64,000 nucleotides of DNA from Chelatococcus asaccharovorans (GCF_003201475.1 NZ_QJJK01000006.1:186001-250000); one strand, 5' to 3'; positions 36,909-46,505 are shown, counted from the first letter of the stretch. A program made the numbers and translations. The notes: generated from the letters alone by a model not told the origin.

Positions 36909-37672
36909 GACGGGGGACGCGCCGCGTCCATGGCCGCGCGCATGGTGCGAATGGCCTGGTCGAGGCCGACGAAGATGGCATCGGAAATCAGCGAATGGCC
37001 GATGTTCAGCTCGGCGATTTCCGGCAGGGCCGCGACGGGTGCGACCGATGCCACCGTGAGGCCGTGGCCCGCGTGAATTTCGAGGCCGAGCGAGGCACCG
37101 TAGGTCGCCGCCGCGGCGAGCCGCTTGATTTCGGCCGCGATGCGCCCCGGAGCTTCGTCGATGACGGCATGGCAATAGGTACCGGTATGCAGTTCGACGA
37201 CGGGCGCACCGAGTGCGGCGGCCGCCTCCATCACCGCCCGCTCGGGCTCGACGAACAGCGAGACGCGAATGCCGGCGGCCTTGAGCGCGGCGATCACCGG
37301 GGCGAGATGCGCCCGGCCCGCGATGATGTCGAGCCCGCCCTCGGTCGTCCGCTCCTCGCGCTTCTCCGGGACGAGGCAGACGGCATGCGGCTTCACCTTG
37401 AGCGCAATCGCGACCATCTCTGAGGTCGCCGCCATCTCGAAATTGAGCGGAAGCGCCACGGCAGCGCGCAGTTCGACGATGTCCTCGTCGCGGATATGGC
37501 GGCGGTCCTCGCGCAGATGGGCCGTGATGCCATCCGCCCCGGCGGCAGCAGCAACCTTTGCGGCGGCAACGGGACTGGGATAGGAGCCGCCACGCGCATT
37601 GCGCAGGGTCGCGACGTGGTCGATATTGACACCAAGCCGCAGGCTGGATCGGGCCGAAGATTGTATGGACAT
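36905..37672 (-). CDS. pdxJ: pyridoxine 5'-phosphate synthase
   Basis: 255 aa from ATG 37672. [17 protein letters not shown] at the N-terminus, [24 protein letters not shown] and EIHAGHGLT are the hallmark substrate loops of PdxJ. It condenses 1-deoxyxylulose 5-phosphate with 3-amino-2-oxopropyl phosphate to make pyridoxine 5'-phosphate. It is first in the pdxJ-acpS-lepB-rnc-era run. Paired palindromic elements lie 50 bases upstream, where its promoter should be. Confidence 0.95.
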   Translation of the reverse strand: MSIQSSARSSLRLGVNIDHVATLRNARGGSYPSPVAAAKVAAAAGADGITAHLREDRRHIRDEDIVELRAAVALPLNFEMAATSEMVAIALKVKPHAVCLVPEKREERTTEGGLDIIAGRAHLAPVIAALKAAGIRVSLFVEPERAVMEAAAALGAPVVELHTGTYCHAVIDEAPGRIAAEIKRLAAAATYGASLGLEIHAGHGLTVASVAPVAALPEIAELNIGHSLISDAIFVGLDQAIRTMRAAMDAARPPS

Positions 37673-37721
37673 GGATGGATAGGTCTCACGCGTGAAGGTC
37701 TGCGCGCGAATCCATCGCGCC

Positions 37722-37795
37722 CTAGTGGATTGAATTTGACGTTTGAAACTCGGCCGACATACAGACTGCTTCAAACGTCAAATTCGAAAATCCAC
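37722..37795. repeat. palindromic element B' (GAATTTGACGTTTGA core), left edge CTAG
   Basis: CTAGTGGATT and GAATTTGACGTTTGAA at the left are mirrored by TTCAAACGTCAAATTC and ATCCAC at the right. It is a diverged copy of element B at 6617-6695, with compensatory changes in both arms. Confidence 0.75.
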
Positions 37796-37811
37796 GCGAT
37801 TCATGAATTTG

Positions 37812-37883
37812 CTAGGGGTCTGATTCCGACATTGGCTCGGCGTCTGTGACTGGGGGGTGCAAATGTCGGAATCAGACCCCTAG
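37812..37883. repeat. palindromic element A' (CCGACATT core), 22-bp perfect arms starting and ending with CTAG
   Basis: The arms 37812-37833 and 37862-37883 are perfect inverted copies (CTAGGGGTCTGATTCCGACA and its complement are the outer part). The loop is GGCTCGGCG ... GGGGGGTGCA. It shares the CCGACATTGGCTC core with element A at 6528-6603. Elements of types A and B stand side by side in both places. Confidence 0.85.
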
Positions 37884-38025
37884 CCTCGTCACCTCAGACA
37901 TGTACCCCAGTCGCGCGGGAACGCCAAAGCCGGAAGGCCATTTCACCGCAAGAGGAGGGCACCAGCCCGATCGAGACGGAGACGTATCGCGAGCTTTGGG
38001 GGCCAAGCACGCGCCCCCGAGCGTT

Positions 38026-38130
38026 AGAGCAAGTCCGTCTTTGCGGACTTGCTCCGCTCAAAGGTTAACGGGCAAATTCACCGGCTTAGGTGGCATCAGA
38101 CGTTTCCATCCAAGTCGGATTTGCCCGAGC
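38026..38130. repeat. AGAGCAAGTCCG-type repeat (105 bp)
   Basis: Begins AGAGCAAGTCCGTCTTTGCGG with hairpin CAAGTCCG/CGGACTTG, continues GGGCAAATTCACCGG and GGTGGCATCAGACG, and ends TCCATCCAAGTCGGATTTGC. It matches the element at 40021-40124 over most of its length. It lies 38 bases from the stop of the minus-strand helicase-like gene. Confidence 0.8.
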
Positions 38131-38167
38131 CGCCCCCGGTGATCGAAACCGGAGGCGGTCGGATGTA

Positions 38168-38887
38168 TCAGGTCGCGACCTGGAAGCAGACGTCACCGCT
38201 CTGCAGGAAGCAAGTCTTGTTAAAGAGGGACAGATCCAGCGGGTTGGGCAGCCGAACATCGCTGATGTCCGGACAAGGCTTCATCGCAGGATCGTACGAC
38301 CGGTCAATCTGGGAGATGAAGAGCAGGATCAGCCCCTGCTCCTCAGCAAAGGACTTGAGCTTGCGAACCTGCGCCACCAACGCAGGCGTCTCCCGCTTCT
38401 GATCGAGCAGCTGGAGGTAGTCGATAACGACGAGCGTGCCGCGCGACGCCGTCCTCAACGCATCCACGATATAGTCGGCACTGATGGCATCCGAGGCATC
38501 GAGCACGAAGCGGTCACGGAACAGCGTCCAGTCCACACCGAGCACCCGAAATCGATCGAGGACATCTCTTTCCGTATATTCAAGCGTGAAAAAGACACCA
38601 TGATTGCCGAACTTTATGGCTTCGATCGCAAGCTTGAGACTCATCAGGGTCTTGCCCTGCCCCGGGCGCGCGCCGACCAGAATGAGGTCGCCCGGAGAGA
38701 GCCGGGCGTAGAGTTCACCGACGGGCAAGGGAATTGTCTTGGGCACCTTCGCCGCAAGCAGGCTCCAGGCCTTGAACCCTTCACCGGCCGCGATCCGGTC
38801 GAGGGCCGTGTGCAGCGGAATTCTCTCGCGCCGCGACAGGAGCTTCGCCTTGCGCTTCAACTGAGGGATAGGAGCAGATAATTTCAT
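38168..38887 (-). CDS. DnaB-like RecA-fold ATPase (short helicase paralog)
   Basis: 239 aa from ATG 38887 with AGAAGG upstream. The helicase core motifs are recognisable: Walker A GARPGQGKTLMS, H1a FFTLEYTERD, Walker B TLVVIDYLQLL, H3 LLFISQIDRS, and a diverged H4 (DISDVRLPNPLDLS). The N-terminal DnaB domain that contacts primase is absent; only a basic 40-residue leader precedes the core. It is distinct from the full replicative helicase at 43542. It stands divergent from the rpsF operon. Its role is unknown; DNA or nucleotide-dependent ATPase activity is inferred. Confidence 0.8.
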   Translation of the reverse strand: MKLSAPIPQLKRKAKLLSRRERIPLHTALDRIAAGEGFKAWSLLAAKVPKTIPLPVGELYARLSPGDLILVGARPGQGKTLMSLKLAIEAIKFGNHGVFFTLEYTERDVLDRFRVLGVDWTLFRDRFVLDASDAISADYIVDALRTASRGTLVVIDYLQLLDQKRETPALVAQVRKLKSFAEEQGLILLFISQIDRSYDPAMKPCPDISDVRLPNPLDLSLFNKTCFLQSGDVCFQVAT

Positions 38888-39298
38888 CACAAAACCTTCT
38901 GTTGCGGACAGTGGTCGCAATCCCTCCTTATGCGCCGCACGCGAACAGTCGGTTCGATGGTCGACAGCCCGACACGAATGATGCTTTCCCGGAGGGAGGG
39001 TGGGAGGCACGGGCCATGCCAGAATCAAATCATAGCCCAATCCTTGTGATCGGGAAATGTGGGCCGCGGATCGATCCAGCGGCGTCATGCCTTGCGTTTC
39101 CCGCCCTGATGCGCTAACGAGCTGCCTTCGCGTTCGCCTGGCCGGGGGCTGAACGGACGGTGTGGCCTTGGATGAGGTCATGCAAGGGGCTTGCCCCAGC
39201 GTCCCGTGTTCCCGCCTTCGAACATTCCGCTCGGGCCTTGGCAGGCTCGAAGGGCTTGGCGCCGGCGGCAACGCGAGGGATGAAGAGAAAGGCCAGTC
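38888..39298. other. divergent intergenic region between the DnaB-like gene and rpsF
   Basis: 411 bases of normal GC content that should hold the promoters of both genes and the rpsF leader. No frame with protein character and no clear S6:S18 leader structure is visible to me. Confidence 0.45.
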
Positions 39299-39763
39299 AT
39301 GCCACTTTACGAGCACGTTTTCCTGGCGCGCCAGGATGTGACGTCGCAGCAGGTCGAGGCCCTTGTCGAGCAGTACAAGGGTATCATCGAAGCCGGCGGC
39401 GGTTCGGTTCCCAAGGTCGAGCCGTGGGGCATCAAGTCCCTCGCCTTCCGGATCAAGAAGAACCGCAAGGCGCATTTCACGCTGCTGAACATCGATGCGC
39501 CCCCGGCCGCCGTCGCCGAGATGGAGCGCCAGATGGGCCTCAGCGAGGACGTCCTGCGCTTCATGACGCTGCGCGTCGAGGCGCTGGAGGAAGGCCAGTC
39601 GGTCATGCTGCAGAAGCGTGATCGCGACGACCGCCGCGAGGGCGGTGGCCGCTTCGACCGTGAAGGCGGTGGCCGCTTCGATCGTGGTGACCGTGGAGAC
39701 CGCGGTGATCGTGGCCCACGCCGCGACCGCGCCACTGACGACGACGCTTCTGACGAGGCCTGA
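39299..39763 (+). CDS. rpsF: 30S ribosomal protein S6
   Basis: 154 aa. [40 protein letters not shown] and [12 protein letters not shown] match S6, which binds 16S rRNA with S18. The C-terminal 45 residues are a charged tail with GGGRFDR and GDRGDRG repeats, longer than in E. coli but usual in alphaproteobacteria. GAAAGG precedes the ATG. First gene of rpsF-rpsR-DUF2232-rplI. Confidence 0.96.
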   Translation: MPLYEHVFLARQDVTSQQVEALVEQYKGIIEAGGGSVPKVEPWGIKSLAFRIKKNRKAHFTLLNIDAPPAAVAEMERQMGLSEDVLRFMTLRVEALEEGQSVMLQKRDRDDRREGGGRFDREGGGRFDRGDRGDRGDRGPRRDRATDDDASDEA

Positions 39764-39766
39764 TCC

Positions 39767-40009
39767 ATGAGCACCACATCCTCCCCCCGCCGTCCGTTCT
39801 TCCGCCGCCGCAAGACCTGCCCGTTCTCGGGCGTCAATGCGCCGAAGATCGACTACAAGGACACGCGCCTCCTTTCGCGCTACATCTCCGAGCGCGGCAA
39901 GATCGTGCCGTCGCGCATCACGGCCGTGTCTGCCAAGAAGCAGCGCGAATTGGCCCAGGCCATCAAGCGCGCCCGCTTCCTCGGCCTTCTGCCTTACGTG
40001 ATCAAGTAA
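39767..40009 (+). CDS. rpsR: 30S ribosomal protein S18
   Basis: 80 aa. [34 protein letters not shown] and [12 protein letters not shown] are the standard S18 core. It starts three bases after the rpsF stop and forms the S6:S18 pair on the platform of the small subunit. Confidence 0.97.
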   Translation: MSTTSSPRRPFFRRRKTCPFSGVNAPKIDYKDTRLLSRYISERGKIVPSRITAVSAKKQRELAQAIKRARFLGLLPYVIK

Positions 40010-40018
40010 GATCCGCCT

Positions 40019-40124
40019 CTAGAGCAAGTCCGTCTGTTGCGGACTTGGCGTTGCTCGAAAATTGACGAGCAAATTCACCGTCTTGGATGGCATCAGACGA
40101 TTCCATCCAAGACGGATTTGCTCT
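40019..40124. repeat. AGAGCAAGTCCG-type repeat between rpsR and the DUF2232 gene
   Basis: CTAG at 40019-40022, then AGAGCAAGTCCG with hairpin CAAGTCCG/CGGACTTG, GAGCAAATTCACCG, and CCATCCAAGACGGATTTGCTCT at the end. The ends AGAGCAA and TTTGCTCT are inverted. The remaining gap to 40317 holds no gene. Confidence 0.82.
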
Positions 40125-40317
40125 AACGGTCATGGCGTCCCGATCGCCATGGCCGTGGACTGCCCGCCGGAGGTGACCCGGGCCTGCGATATGCAAGGCT
40201 CCCCAAGCTCCGGCTTCGTCGTGAATCATCACCCCGAACAGACCTGTCCGGGGACATTCCGTTGGGTTGGACGTTGATCCTTCCCTAACCCTGCAGGACG
40301 CAGCGGGACAGCAGACG

Positions 40318-41304
40318 ATGGCCATATCCATCCTGGTCGGCCTTGGTGCCGGCATCGTATCGGCCCTGCTCTTTGCAGTCGTGATCTCCGGATCCGTGCT
40401 GGCATTGCTGCTGTCCTATATCGCCCCCCTGCCCATTCTCGTCGCCGCCCTCGGCTGGAATCACCGGGCCGGCCTCGTCGCCGTCGTCACGGGCGCCGCG
40501 AGCCTCGCCATCATCTTCGCGCCTCCAAGCGGCATCGCCTACGCCATCGGCATCGCCCTGCCCGCATGGTGGCTGGGCTATCTCGCTCTTCTTGCCCGTC
40601 CTGGCGAAAACGGCCCTGAATGGTACCCCATCGGGCGCGTGCTGGCCTGGTCCGCAGCCATCGCTGCCGGCGTCACACTCGCCGGCGCCTGGGGCATCGG
40701 CGGCAGCTACGCCGACTTTGAAGCAACCATGGGCCGGGCTATCCGTGCCTTCCTCACGATGGAAGGTGCGCCGGCCGGGTCAGGAGCGCCTTCTCCCGCG
40801 CCCTCCGCGGATGCCCTCGGCCTGCCCGCGGGGATCGCGCTGGATGACCTGGTCGATGCCATCATCACGGCGGTTCCACCGCTGGCGGCCGCCTCCTTCG
40901 TCCTCATGCTGATCTTGAATCTGTGGCTCGCGGCGAAGACGGTCGCGATCTCGCAGCGTCTGCCGCGCCCCTGGCCGGTCATCGCCGACACGACGATGCC
41001 GCGGACGATGCTTCCGGCGCTGGTGGTGGCCGCCGTGCTTTCCGTGCTGGGAAGCGGCTTCATCGGCTTGACCGCCACAGCCCTGGCCGGCGCCCTGATA
41101 TGCGCCTACGCCCTGCAGGGCCTGGCGGCGCTTCATGCCCTCACGCGCGGCAAGCCCGGGCGCCCGTTCATCCTCGGGCTCACCTACGCCATCCTGGTGA
41201 TCTTCCTCGTGTGGATTCTGCCAGTCCTCGCCCTCTTCGGAATCATCGACACGCTCCTGGGACTGCGGGCGCGCCGAGCAGGTATCGCGGGTTCGCCCCC
41301 TTAA
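40318..41304 (+). CDS. DUF2232 domain membrane protein
   Basis: 328 aa from ATG 40318. About eight membrane segments, e.g. SILVGLGAGIVSALLFAVVIS, YIAPLPILVAALGW, VVTGAASLAIIFAPPSG and ILVIFLVWILPVLALFGI. It belongs to the YybS-like DUF2232 family, often located between rpsR and rplI in alphaproteobacteria. Function unknown; an energy-coupling or S-component-like permease role has been guessed from topology only. Ribosome site weak. Confidence 0.85.
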   Translation: MAISILVGLGAGIVSALLFAVVISGSVLALLLSYIAPLPILVAALGWNHRAGLVAVVTGAASLAIIFAPPSGIAYAIGIALPAWWLGYLALLARPGENGPEWYPIGRVLAWSAAIAAGVTLAGAWGIGGSYADFEATMGRAIRAFLTMEGAPAGSGAPSPAPSADALGLPAGIALDDLVDAIITAVPPLAAASFVLMLILNLWLAAKTVAISQRLPRPWPVIADTTMPRTMLPALVVAAVLSVLGSGFIGLTATALAGALICAYALQGLAALHALTRGKPGRPFILGLTYAILVIFLVWILPVLALFGIIDTLLGLRARRAGIAGSPP

Positions 41305-41355
41305 GTCCCGTTTCGTTTGATCCAACGCATTCAAAGTTTCGACAAGGAGACTGAC

Positions 41356-41919
41356 ATGGAAGTTATTTTGCTTGAGCGCGTCGCCAAGCTCGGCCAGATG
41401 GGCCAGACCGTTCGCGTCCGCGACGGCTATGCCCGCAACTACCTCCTGCCCCAGGGCAAGGCCCTGCGCGCCACCAAGGCCAATGCCTCGCGCTTCGAAG
41501 CGCAGCGCGCCCAGCTCGAAGCCCGCAACCTCGAACTGAAGACCGAGGCGGAAGCCGTCGGCGCGAAGCTCGACGGGGAGAGCGTGCTCGTCGTGCGCCA
41601 GGCCGGCGAGTCCGGCGTGCTCTACGGCTCGGTGTCGCCGCGGGACATCGCCGAGGCCCTCACGGCCGCTGGCTTCAGCGTCAACCGCCAGCAGATCGTG
41701 CTGCACAACCCGATCAAGTCGCTTGGCCTGCACACGGTTCCGGTTGCGCTCCATCCGGAAGTCGAAGTCAGCGTCACTGTCAACGTCGCCCGCAGCCCGG
41801 AGGAAGCCGAGCGTCAGGCGCGCGGCGAGACCGTCACGACCCGTGAAGAGACCAACCTCGACGACCTCGGGCTCGAAGTCGGCGCTGCGCTGGCTGAGGC
41901 CGCGGGCGACGAAGAATAA
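41356..41919 (+). CDS. rplI: 50S ribosomal protein L9
   Basis: 187 aa from ATG 41356 with AAGGAG upstream. [31 protein letters not shown] is the N-terminal rRNA-binding domain. The central helix ([21 protein letters not shown]) joins a C-terminal domain containing [19 protein letters not shown]. An acidic tail of about 35 residues extends beyond the E. coli length, as in other Hyphomicrobiales. Last gene of the rpsF operon; a terminator follows. Confidence 0.97.
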   Translation: MEVILLERVAKLGQMGQTVRVRDGYARNYLLPQGKALRATKANASRFEAQRAQLEARNLELKTEAEAVGAKLDGESVLVVRQAGESGVLYGSVSPRDIAEALTAAGFSVNRQQIVLHNPIKSLGLHTVPVALHPEVEVSVTVNVARSPEEAERQARGETVTTREETNLDDLGLEVGAALAEAAGDEE

Positions 41920-41968
41920 GAATCGATTTCGTCATCCTTAACAGGCGCTTGGCATGCGCTGAGGTAAA

Positions 41969-42002
41969 GGGTGCCAGTCCGCTGACACCCGTTGCGCTTT
42001 TT
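41969..42002 (+). terminator. probable Rho-independent terminator of the rpsF-rplI operon
   Basis: GGGTGCCAG / CTGACACCC stem with one mismatch and TCCG loop, followed after seven bases by TTTTT, 50 bases beyond the rplI stop. Confidence 0.7.
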
Positions 42003-42075
42003 CCCATTGCTTCTTAGCTTACCCTTATCTGATCACGGTGGCCGGAAGCGCCGCCTTGGTACGACGAGGCGAGTA

Positions 42076-43329
42076 ATGGAAGCATTACTGCGATTTGTGC
42101 TTGGTCGTCTCATCAAGCAGGGGTCCCTGACCCTGACGGTGAGCGATGGGCCAACCGTTGTTTTTGGCGATGGAACGGGAGAGCCCCTCCACATTCGCCT
42201 GACCGACCGCCGTGCCGCGGTTCACCTTCTCCTTGATCCCGACACGGCGCTCGGCGAACTTTATATGGATGGCCGCCTCGTCATGGAACGAGGCGACATC
42301 GCCGATCTGCTCGCCCTCGGGATGATCAACCTGCAGACGCACGGCGAGAATCTGCCCATCCGCCTCCTGCGCGGCTGGCGTACCCTGATGCGCGGGTTGA
42401 CCCAGCGCAACATCGCATCGCGATCCCAGCGCAATGTCGCCCACCACTACGATCTCGACGGCCGGCTCTATGCGCTGTTCCTCGATTCGGACAGGCAATA
42501 TTCCTGTGCCTATTTCGAGGAGCCGGGCTATTCGCTCGACGATGCCCAGCTGGCCAAGAAGCGGCATCTGGCGGCCAAGCTCCTGGTGGATCGCGGCCAG
42601 ACAGTGCTCGATATCGGCTCCGGCTGGGGCGGGCTCGCGCTTTATCTCGCGGAGCGCTGCGGGGCGAGTGTCACCGGCGTCACCCTCTCGCAGGAGCAGT
42701 TGGCCGTTGCCCGTAACCGCGCCACCGAAAGCGGTCTCGGCCAGCAGGTGGAATTCCGCCTGCAGGACTATCGCTCCCTGACCGAGACTTTCGACCGCAT
42801 CGTCTCCGTCGGCATGTTCGAACATGTGGGCGTGCCCTATTACAGGACCTATTTCGAGACGATCAAGGCGCGCCTGGCCGATGACGGCGTGGCGGTCATC
42901 CACTCGATCGGACGCATGGGACCGCCGGGCAGCACCAACTCCTGGATCGACAAGTATATTTTCCCGGGCGGCTATATCCCTGCACTGTCGGAGGTCCTGC
43001 CCCATATCGAAAAGGCCGGGCTCGTCGTCACGGATATCGAGATCCTGCGCCTGCACTATGCGGAGACGCTGAAGGCCTGGCGCCAGCGCTTTCATGCGCG
43101 TCGGGAGGAGGTCCTCGCTCTCTATGACGAGCGCTTCCTGCGCATGTGGGATTTCTACCTCGCCGGTTCGGAGATGTCCTTCCGACACGACGGCATGATG
43201 ATCTTCCAGATCCAGATCGCCAAGAATCAGGAGACCGTGCCTTTGACCCGCGATTATATCGCCCGCCGCGAGACGGCGCTGCGGGGACGGGAGGGCAAAC
43301 CCCGCGATCTGCGCCTCGCCGGTGAATAA
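42076..43329 (+). CDS. cfa: cyclopropane-fatty-acyl-phospholipid synthase family protein
   Basis: 417 aa from ATG 42076 with GAGGCGAG upstream. VLDIGSGWGGLALYLAERCGASVTGVT is SAM motif I. VAHHYDLDGRLYALFLDSDRQYSCAYF and VGMFEHVGVPYYRTYFETI are signature segments of CFA synthase, and GRMGPPGSTNSWIDKYIFPGGYIP completes the active site. It converts membrane cis-unsaturated fatty acids to cyclopropane derivatives with SAM. It is a monocistronic gene between rplI and dnaB. Confidence 0.94.
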   Translation: MEALLRFVLGRLIKQGSLTLTVSDGPTVVFGDGTGEPLHIRLTDRRAAVHLLLDPDTALGELYMDGRLVMERGDIADLLALGMINLQTHGENLPIRLLRGWRTLMRGLTQRNIASRSQRNVAHHYDLDGRLYALFLDSDRQYSCAYFEEPGYSLDDAQLAKKRHLAAKLLVDRGQTVLDIGSGWGGLALYLAERCGASVTGVTLSQEQLAVARNRATESGLGQQVEFRLQDYRSLTETFDRIVSVGMFEHVGVPYYRTYFETIKARLADDGVAVIHSIGRMGPPGSTNSWIDKYIFPGGYIPALSEVLPHIEKAGLVVTDIEILRLHYAETLKAWRQRFHARREEVLALYDERFLRMWDFYLAGSEMSFRHDGMMIFQIQIAKNQETVPLTRDYIARRETALRGREGKPRDLRLAGE

Positions 43330-43541
43330 GGCGGCTCCGGCCCGGCAGAGGCTGTCCCGCCTCCGCCGTGCTTGTGCCGATCCCTTCGCAACGGGATTGG
43401 TCAACTGGCAATCCGGCAACAGTGGACAATATTGATCAGCCGCTTGTGAATCGAGTGAGTTGCGGGACTTCAACAGCGGTCGCATGGGCCCGCCCGCCGT
43501 CCGTGCTAGAGTGAGCCGTTCGACTCAGATGGTTAGGCGGC

Positions 43542-45032
43542 ATGGTGGCGGTGAATTCTCTGGTAGCGCGGCTTGAGACGGCGAGTGAGGCACAGTTCCG
43601 CCTTGCGCCGCATAATATCGATGCCGAGCAGGCGCTCCTTGGGGCCATTCTCGTCAACAACGACGCCTATTTCCGCGTATCGGACTTCCTGGAGGCGGAC
43701 CACTTCCAGGAGGAAGTCCACAGGCGGATCTATGAGATCGCGACCAGCCTCATCAAGGCCGGCAAGATCGCGACGCCGATCACCCTGAAAACCTTTCTCG
43801 GCGACCAGGACCTCGGCGGCGTCACCATTCCGCAATATCTGGCGCGCCTCGCCGCGGAAGCGACCACCATCATCAACGCCGAGGACTATGGCCGCACCAT
43901 CCATGACCTCGCCGTCCGCCGCCGCCTGATCGAGATCGGCGAGGACATGGTCAACGAGGCCTATGATTCGGCCGTGGATGTCTCGCCGCGCGATCAGATC
44001 GAGGAAGCGGAGCGACGTCTCTACGAGCTGGCGGAAACGGGCCGCTACGACGGGGGGTTCCAGAATTTCGCATGGGCGCTGACCGCGGCCGTCGATGTCG
44101 CGGCCGCCGCCTACAAGCGGGAGGGCAAGCTCTCGGGCATCGCTACCGGCCTGCATGACCTCGATCGCATGATGGGTGGACTGCAGCCGTCGGATCTCGT
44201 GATTCTCGCCGGCCGCCCGGCGATGGGCAAGACCTCGCTCGCCACCAACATCGCCTTCAACGTGGCCAAGGCCTACCGTGGCGAGAAACAGCCGGACGGC
44301 GCGGTGAAGACGGTCAACGGCGGTATCGTCGGCTTCTTCTCGCTCGAAATGTCCGCCGAGCAGCTCGCCAACCGTATCATCGCCGAACAGGCCGGCATCC
44401 CCTCCTACAAGATCCGCCGCGGCGACATCCGCGAGGACGAGTTCTACAAGATCAGCGACGTCGCACGCGAGATGCAGACCATCCCGTTCTACATCGATCA
44501 GACCGGCGGCCTGTCGATTGCCCAGCTCGCCGCCCGCGCGCGTCGTCTCAAACGCCAGCGCGGGCTCGACCTTCTGGTGGTCGACTATCTGCAGCTGCTC
44601 TCCGGCTCGTCGAAGAAGGGCGAGAATCGCGTGCAGGAGCTCACCGAGATCACCACGGGCATGAAGGCGCTGGCCAAGGAACTGGCGGTGCCGATCGTCG
44701 CGCTGTCGCAGCTCTCGCGTCAGGTCGAGTCGCGCGACGACAAGCGGCCCCAGCTCTCGGACCTGCGTGAGTCCGGATCGATCGAGCAGGATGCCGACGT
44801 CGTGATGTTCGTCTATCGTGACGAGTATTACCTCAAGAACAAGGAGCCCAAGATGGGCACCGAGGAGCATTTCAAGTGGCAGGCCGAGATGGACCTGGCC
44901 TATGGCAAGGCTGAAGTGATCATCGGCAAGCAGCGCCACGGGCCTACCGGCACGGTCCAGCTCTCGTTCCAGGCCGATGTCACCCGCTTCGGCAATCTGG
45001 CGCAGGAAGACCACCTGCCGGAGCAGTACTGA
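43542..45032 (+). CDS. dnaB: replicative DNA helicase DnaB
   Basis: 496 aa. The N-terminal domain (APHNIDAEQALLGAILVNNDAY) binds DnaG. The C-terminal RecA-like core has Walker A GRPAMGKTSLA, H1a FFSLEMS, Walker B LLVVDYLQLLSG, H3 VALSQLSRQVE and H4 DLRESGSIEQDADVVMF. It unwinds DNA at the fork as a hexamer. The insertion KAYRGEKQPDGAVKTVNGGIVG after Walker A is a typical alphaproteobacterial feature. It lies 49 bases upstream of alr, same strand. Confidence 0.97.
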   Translation: MVAVNSLVARLETASEAQFRLAPHNIDAEQALLGAILVNNDAYFRVSDFLEADHFQEEVHRRIYEIATSLIKAGKIATPITLKTFLGDQDLGGVTIPQYLARLAAEATTIINAEDYGRTIHDLAVRRRLIEIGEDMVNEAYDSAVDVSPRDQIEEAERRLYELAETGRYDGGFQNFAWALTAAVDVAAAAYKREGKLSGIATGLHDLDRMMGGLQPSDLVILAGRPAMGKTSLATNIAFNVAKAYRGEKQPDGAVKTVNGGIVGFFSLEMSAEQLANRIIAEQAGIPSYKIRRGDIREDEFYKISDVAREMQTIPFYIDQTGGLSIAQLAARARRLKRQRGLDLLVVDYLQLLSGSSKKGENRVQELTEITTGMKALAKELAVPIVALSQLSRQVESRDDKRPQLSDLRESGSIEQDADVVMFVYRDEYYLKNKEPKMGTEEHFKWQAEMDLAYGKAEVIIGKQRHGPTGTVQLSFQADVTRFGNLAQEDHLPEQY

Positions 45033-45081
45033 ACGATGGGCTCGTCGCGCCATCGCCCTCTGAGATGAGGTTCCCCTCATT

Positions 45082-46260
45082 GTGACCGCATACGCTTCGC
45101 CCACCGCGCCCTTTGCCAGTCCCCAGGAGGCGGACGCCGGCGCCCTCTTGACCATCGATCTCTCCGCGTTGGTGAAGAACTGGCATACGCTCGCCGGTGA
45201 GGCACCCGAGGCGGAATGCGCCGCGGTCATCAAGGCGGACGCCTATGGCATAGGCCTTGAGCCGGCGGCCAGCGCCCTCTCGGATGCGGGCTGCACGACG
45301 TTCTTCGTCGCGCACCTCTGCGAAGCCGAGCGCTTCCGCGCGGTGAACAGCACGGCCACCCTCTATGTGCTCAATGGCCTGCTGCCGGGGACGGCCGCGC
45401 ATTTTGCCGCGATCGGCGCGCGCCCGGTTCTGGGTTCGCGTGAGGAGATCGCGGACTGGGCGACCTATTGTGCCGGCATCGGCAAGAAGCTGCCGGCGGC
45501 GATCCATATCGACACCGGCATGAACAGGCTCGGTCTCAGGCTCGAGAGCGCGACGAAGCTTGTCAGCGAGGCGGGCCTGATGGAGGCCTTCACGCCGTCG
45601 CTCGTGATGAGCCATCTCGTGTCCGCCGAAACCCCGGGACTGCCGATCAACGCCAAGCAGATCAAGGCATTTGAGGCCGTCCGCGCCCTGTTTCCCGGCG
45701 TCCCCGCCTCGCTCTGCAACTCCTCCGGCATCTACCTGCCGGAACGGCCGCATTACGATCTGCTGCGGCCGGGCTACGCGCTCTATGGCGGTAATCCCCG
45801 CCCGGGCCGGGACAACCCCATGGCGCCGGTCGTCCGCCTCGCGGCCAGGATCATCCAGATTCGCACGGTGCCCGATGCGGAAACCGTCGGCTACAGCGGC
45901 CATTGGACGGCTGAAGGCCGCCGGCGGATCGCCACCGTCAGCCTCGGCTATGCCGACGGCTTCCTGCGCAGCCTCAGCGGCACGAATCTCAAACCCGGCG
46001 GAGAAGCCGTGGTCGGCGGCGTCCGCTGCCCGATTGCCGGCCGCATCTCCATGGATCTCATCACGCTCGATATCTCGGGCCTTGCCGAGGATGCCGTAAA
46101 GCGGGGCGACTTCGCCACCTTCATCGGGGATGGCATCAGCCTCGACGAGGTCGGCACGCGCGCAGGCTCGATCGGCTATGAAATCCTGACGAGCCTCGGC
46201 CATCGGTTTGCGCGCCGCTACAAGGGTTCGGACCGCCAGGGTCAGGACCCATTCATATGA
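45082..46260 (+). CDS. alr: alanine racemase, C-terminus extended into a repeat element
   Basis: 392 aa from GTG 45082. The PLP Lys is in AAVIKADAYGIG. HIDTGMNRLGL, GYALYGGNP, TVSLGYADG and AGRISMDLITLD (second active-site region) are intact. It makes D-alanine for peptidoglycan. The last seven codons (QGQDPFI) and the stop lie inside an inverted-repeat element. At 46237-46239 the codon CAG aligns with TAG at the other end of the element, so a former stop after GSDR may have been lost by one T-to-C change. Confidence 0.94.
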   Translation: MTAYASPTAPFASPQEADAGALLTIDLSALVKNWHTLAGEAPEAECAAVIKADAYGIGLEPAASALSDAGCTTFFVAHLCEAERFRAVNSTATLYVLNGLLPGTAAHFAAIGARPVLGSREEIADWATYCAGIGKKLPAAIHIDTGMNRLGLRLESATKLVSEAGLMEAFTPSLVMSHLVSAETPGLPINAKQIKAFEAVRALFPGVPASLCNSSGIYLPERPHYDLLRPGYALYGGNPRPGRDNPMAPVVRLAARIIQIRTVPDAETVGYSGHWTAEGRRRIATVSLGYADGFLRSLSGTNLKPGGEAVVGGVRCPIAGRISMDLITLDISGLAEDAVKRGDFATFIGDGISLDEVGTRAGSIGYEILTSLGHRFARRYKGSDRQGQDPFI

Positions 46261-46505
46261 TGGAAATGGCGCCTGAAACGGCAAAGAGATGCCAGGAGAG
46301 ACGCGAAGGTCGATGGGGTTCCATCGGCCGAGTGGCTCGACGCCGCAGGTCGCAGCCGTTTCGGCGTCCTTCGGATGTGGTCCATTTGGCCGGCAACAGC
46401 GTCGCGGAGGGCTCGAAAGCCGAAAGGCTTCCTTCGCCTCCGCTTCTTCAATCCGGTCAAATGGCCTCACACCATTTCAACCAGATGAATGGGTCCTGAC
46501 CCTAG
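46237..46505. repeat. inverted-repeat element between alr and radA with 19-bp perfect arms
   Basis: AGGGTCAGGACCCATTCAT (46238-46256) and its exact complement at 46485-46503 bound the element. CTAG follows at 46502-46505; the left edge reads CCAG. The next bases (ATGGAAATG / CATTTCAACC) also partly pair. The interior 46261-46484 shows no gene. The element supplies the alr stop and the DNA directly before the radA start. Confidence 0.82.

Noticed and set aside
38168-38887. Reading the DnaB-like gene as a prophage helicase
   Set aside because: All neighbours are core ribosomal and housekeeping genes, and no phage gene is present.
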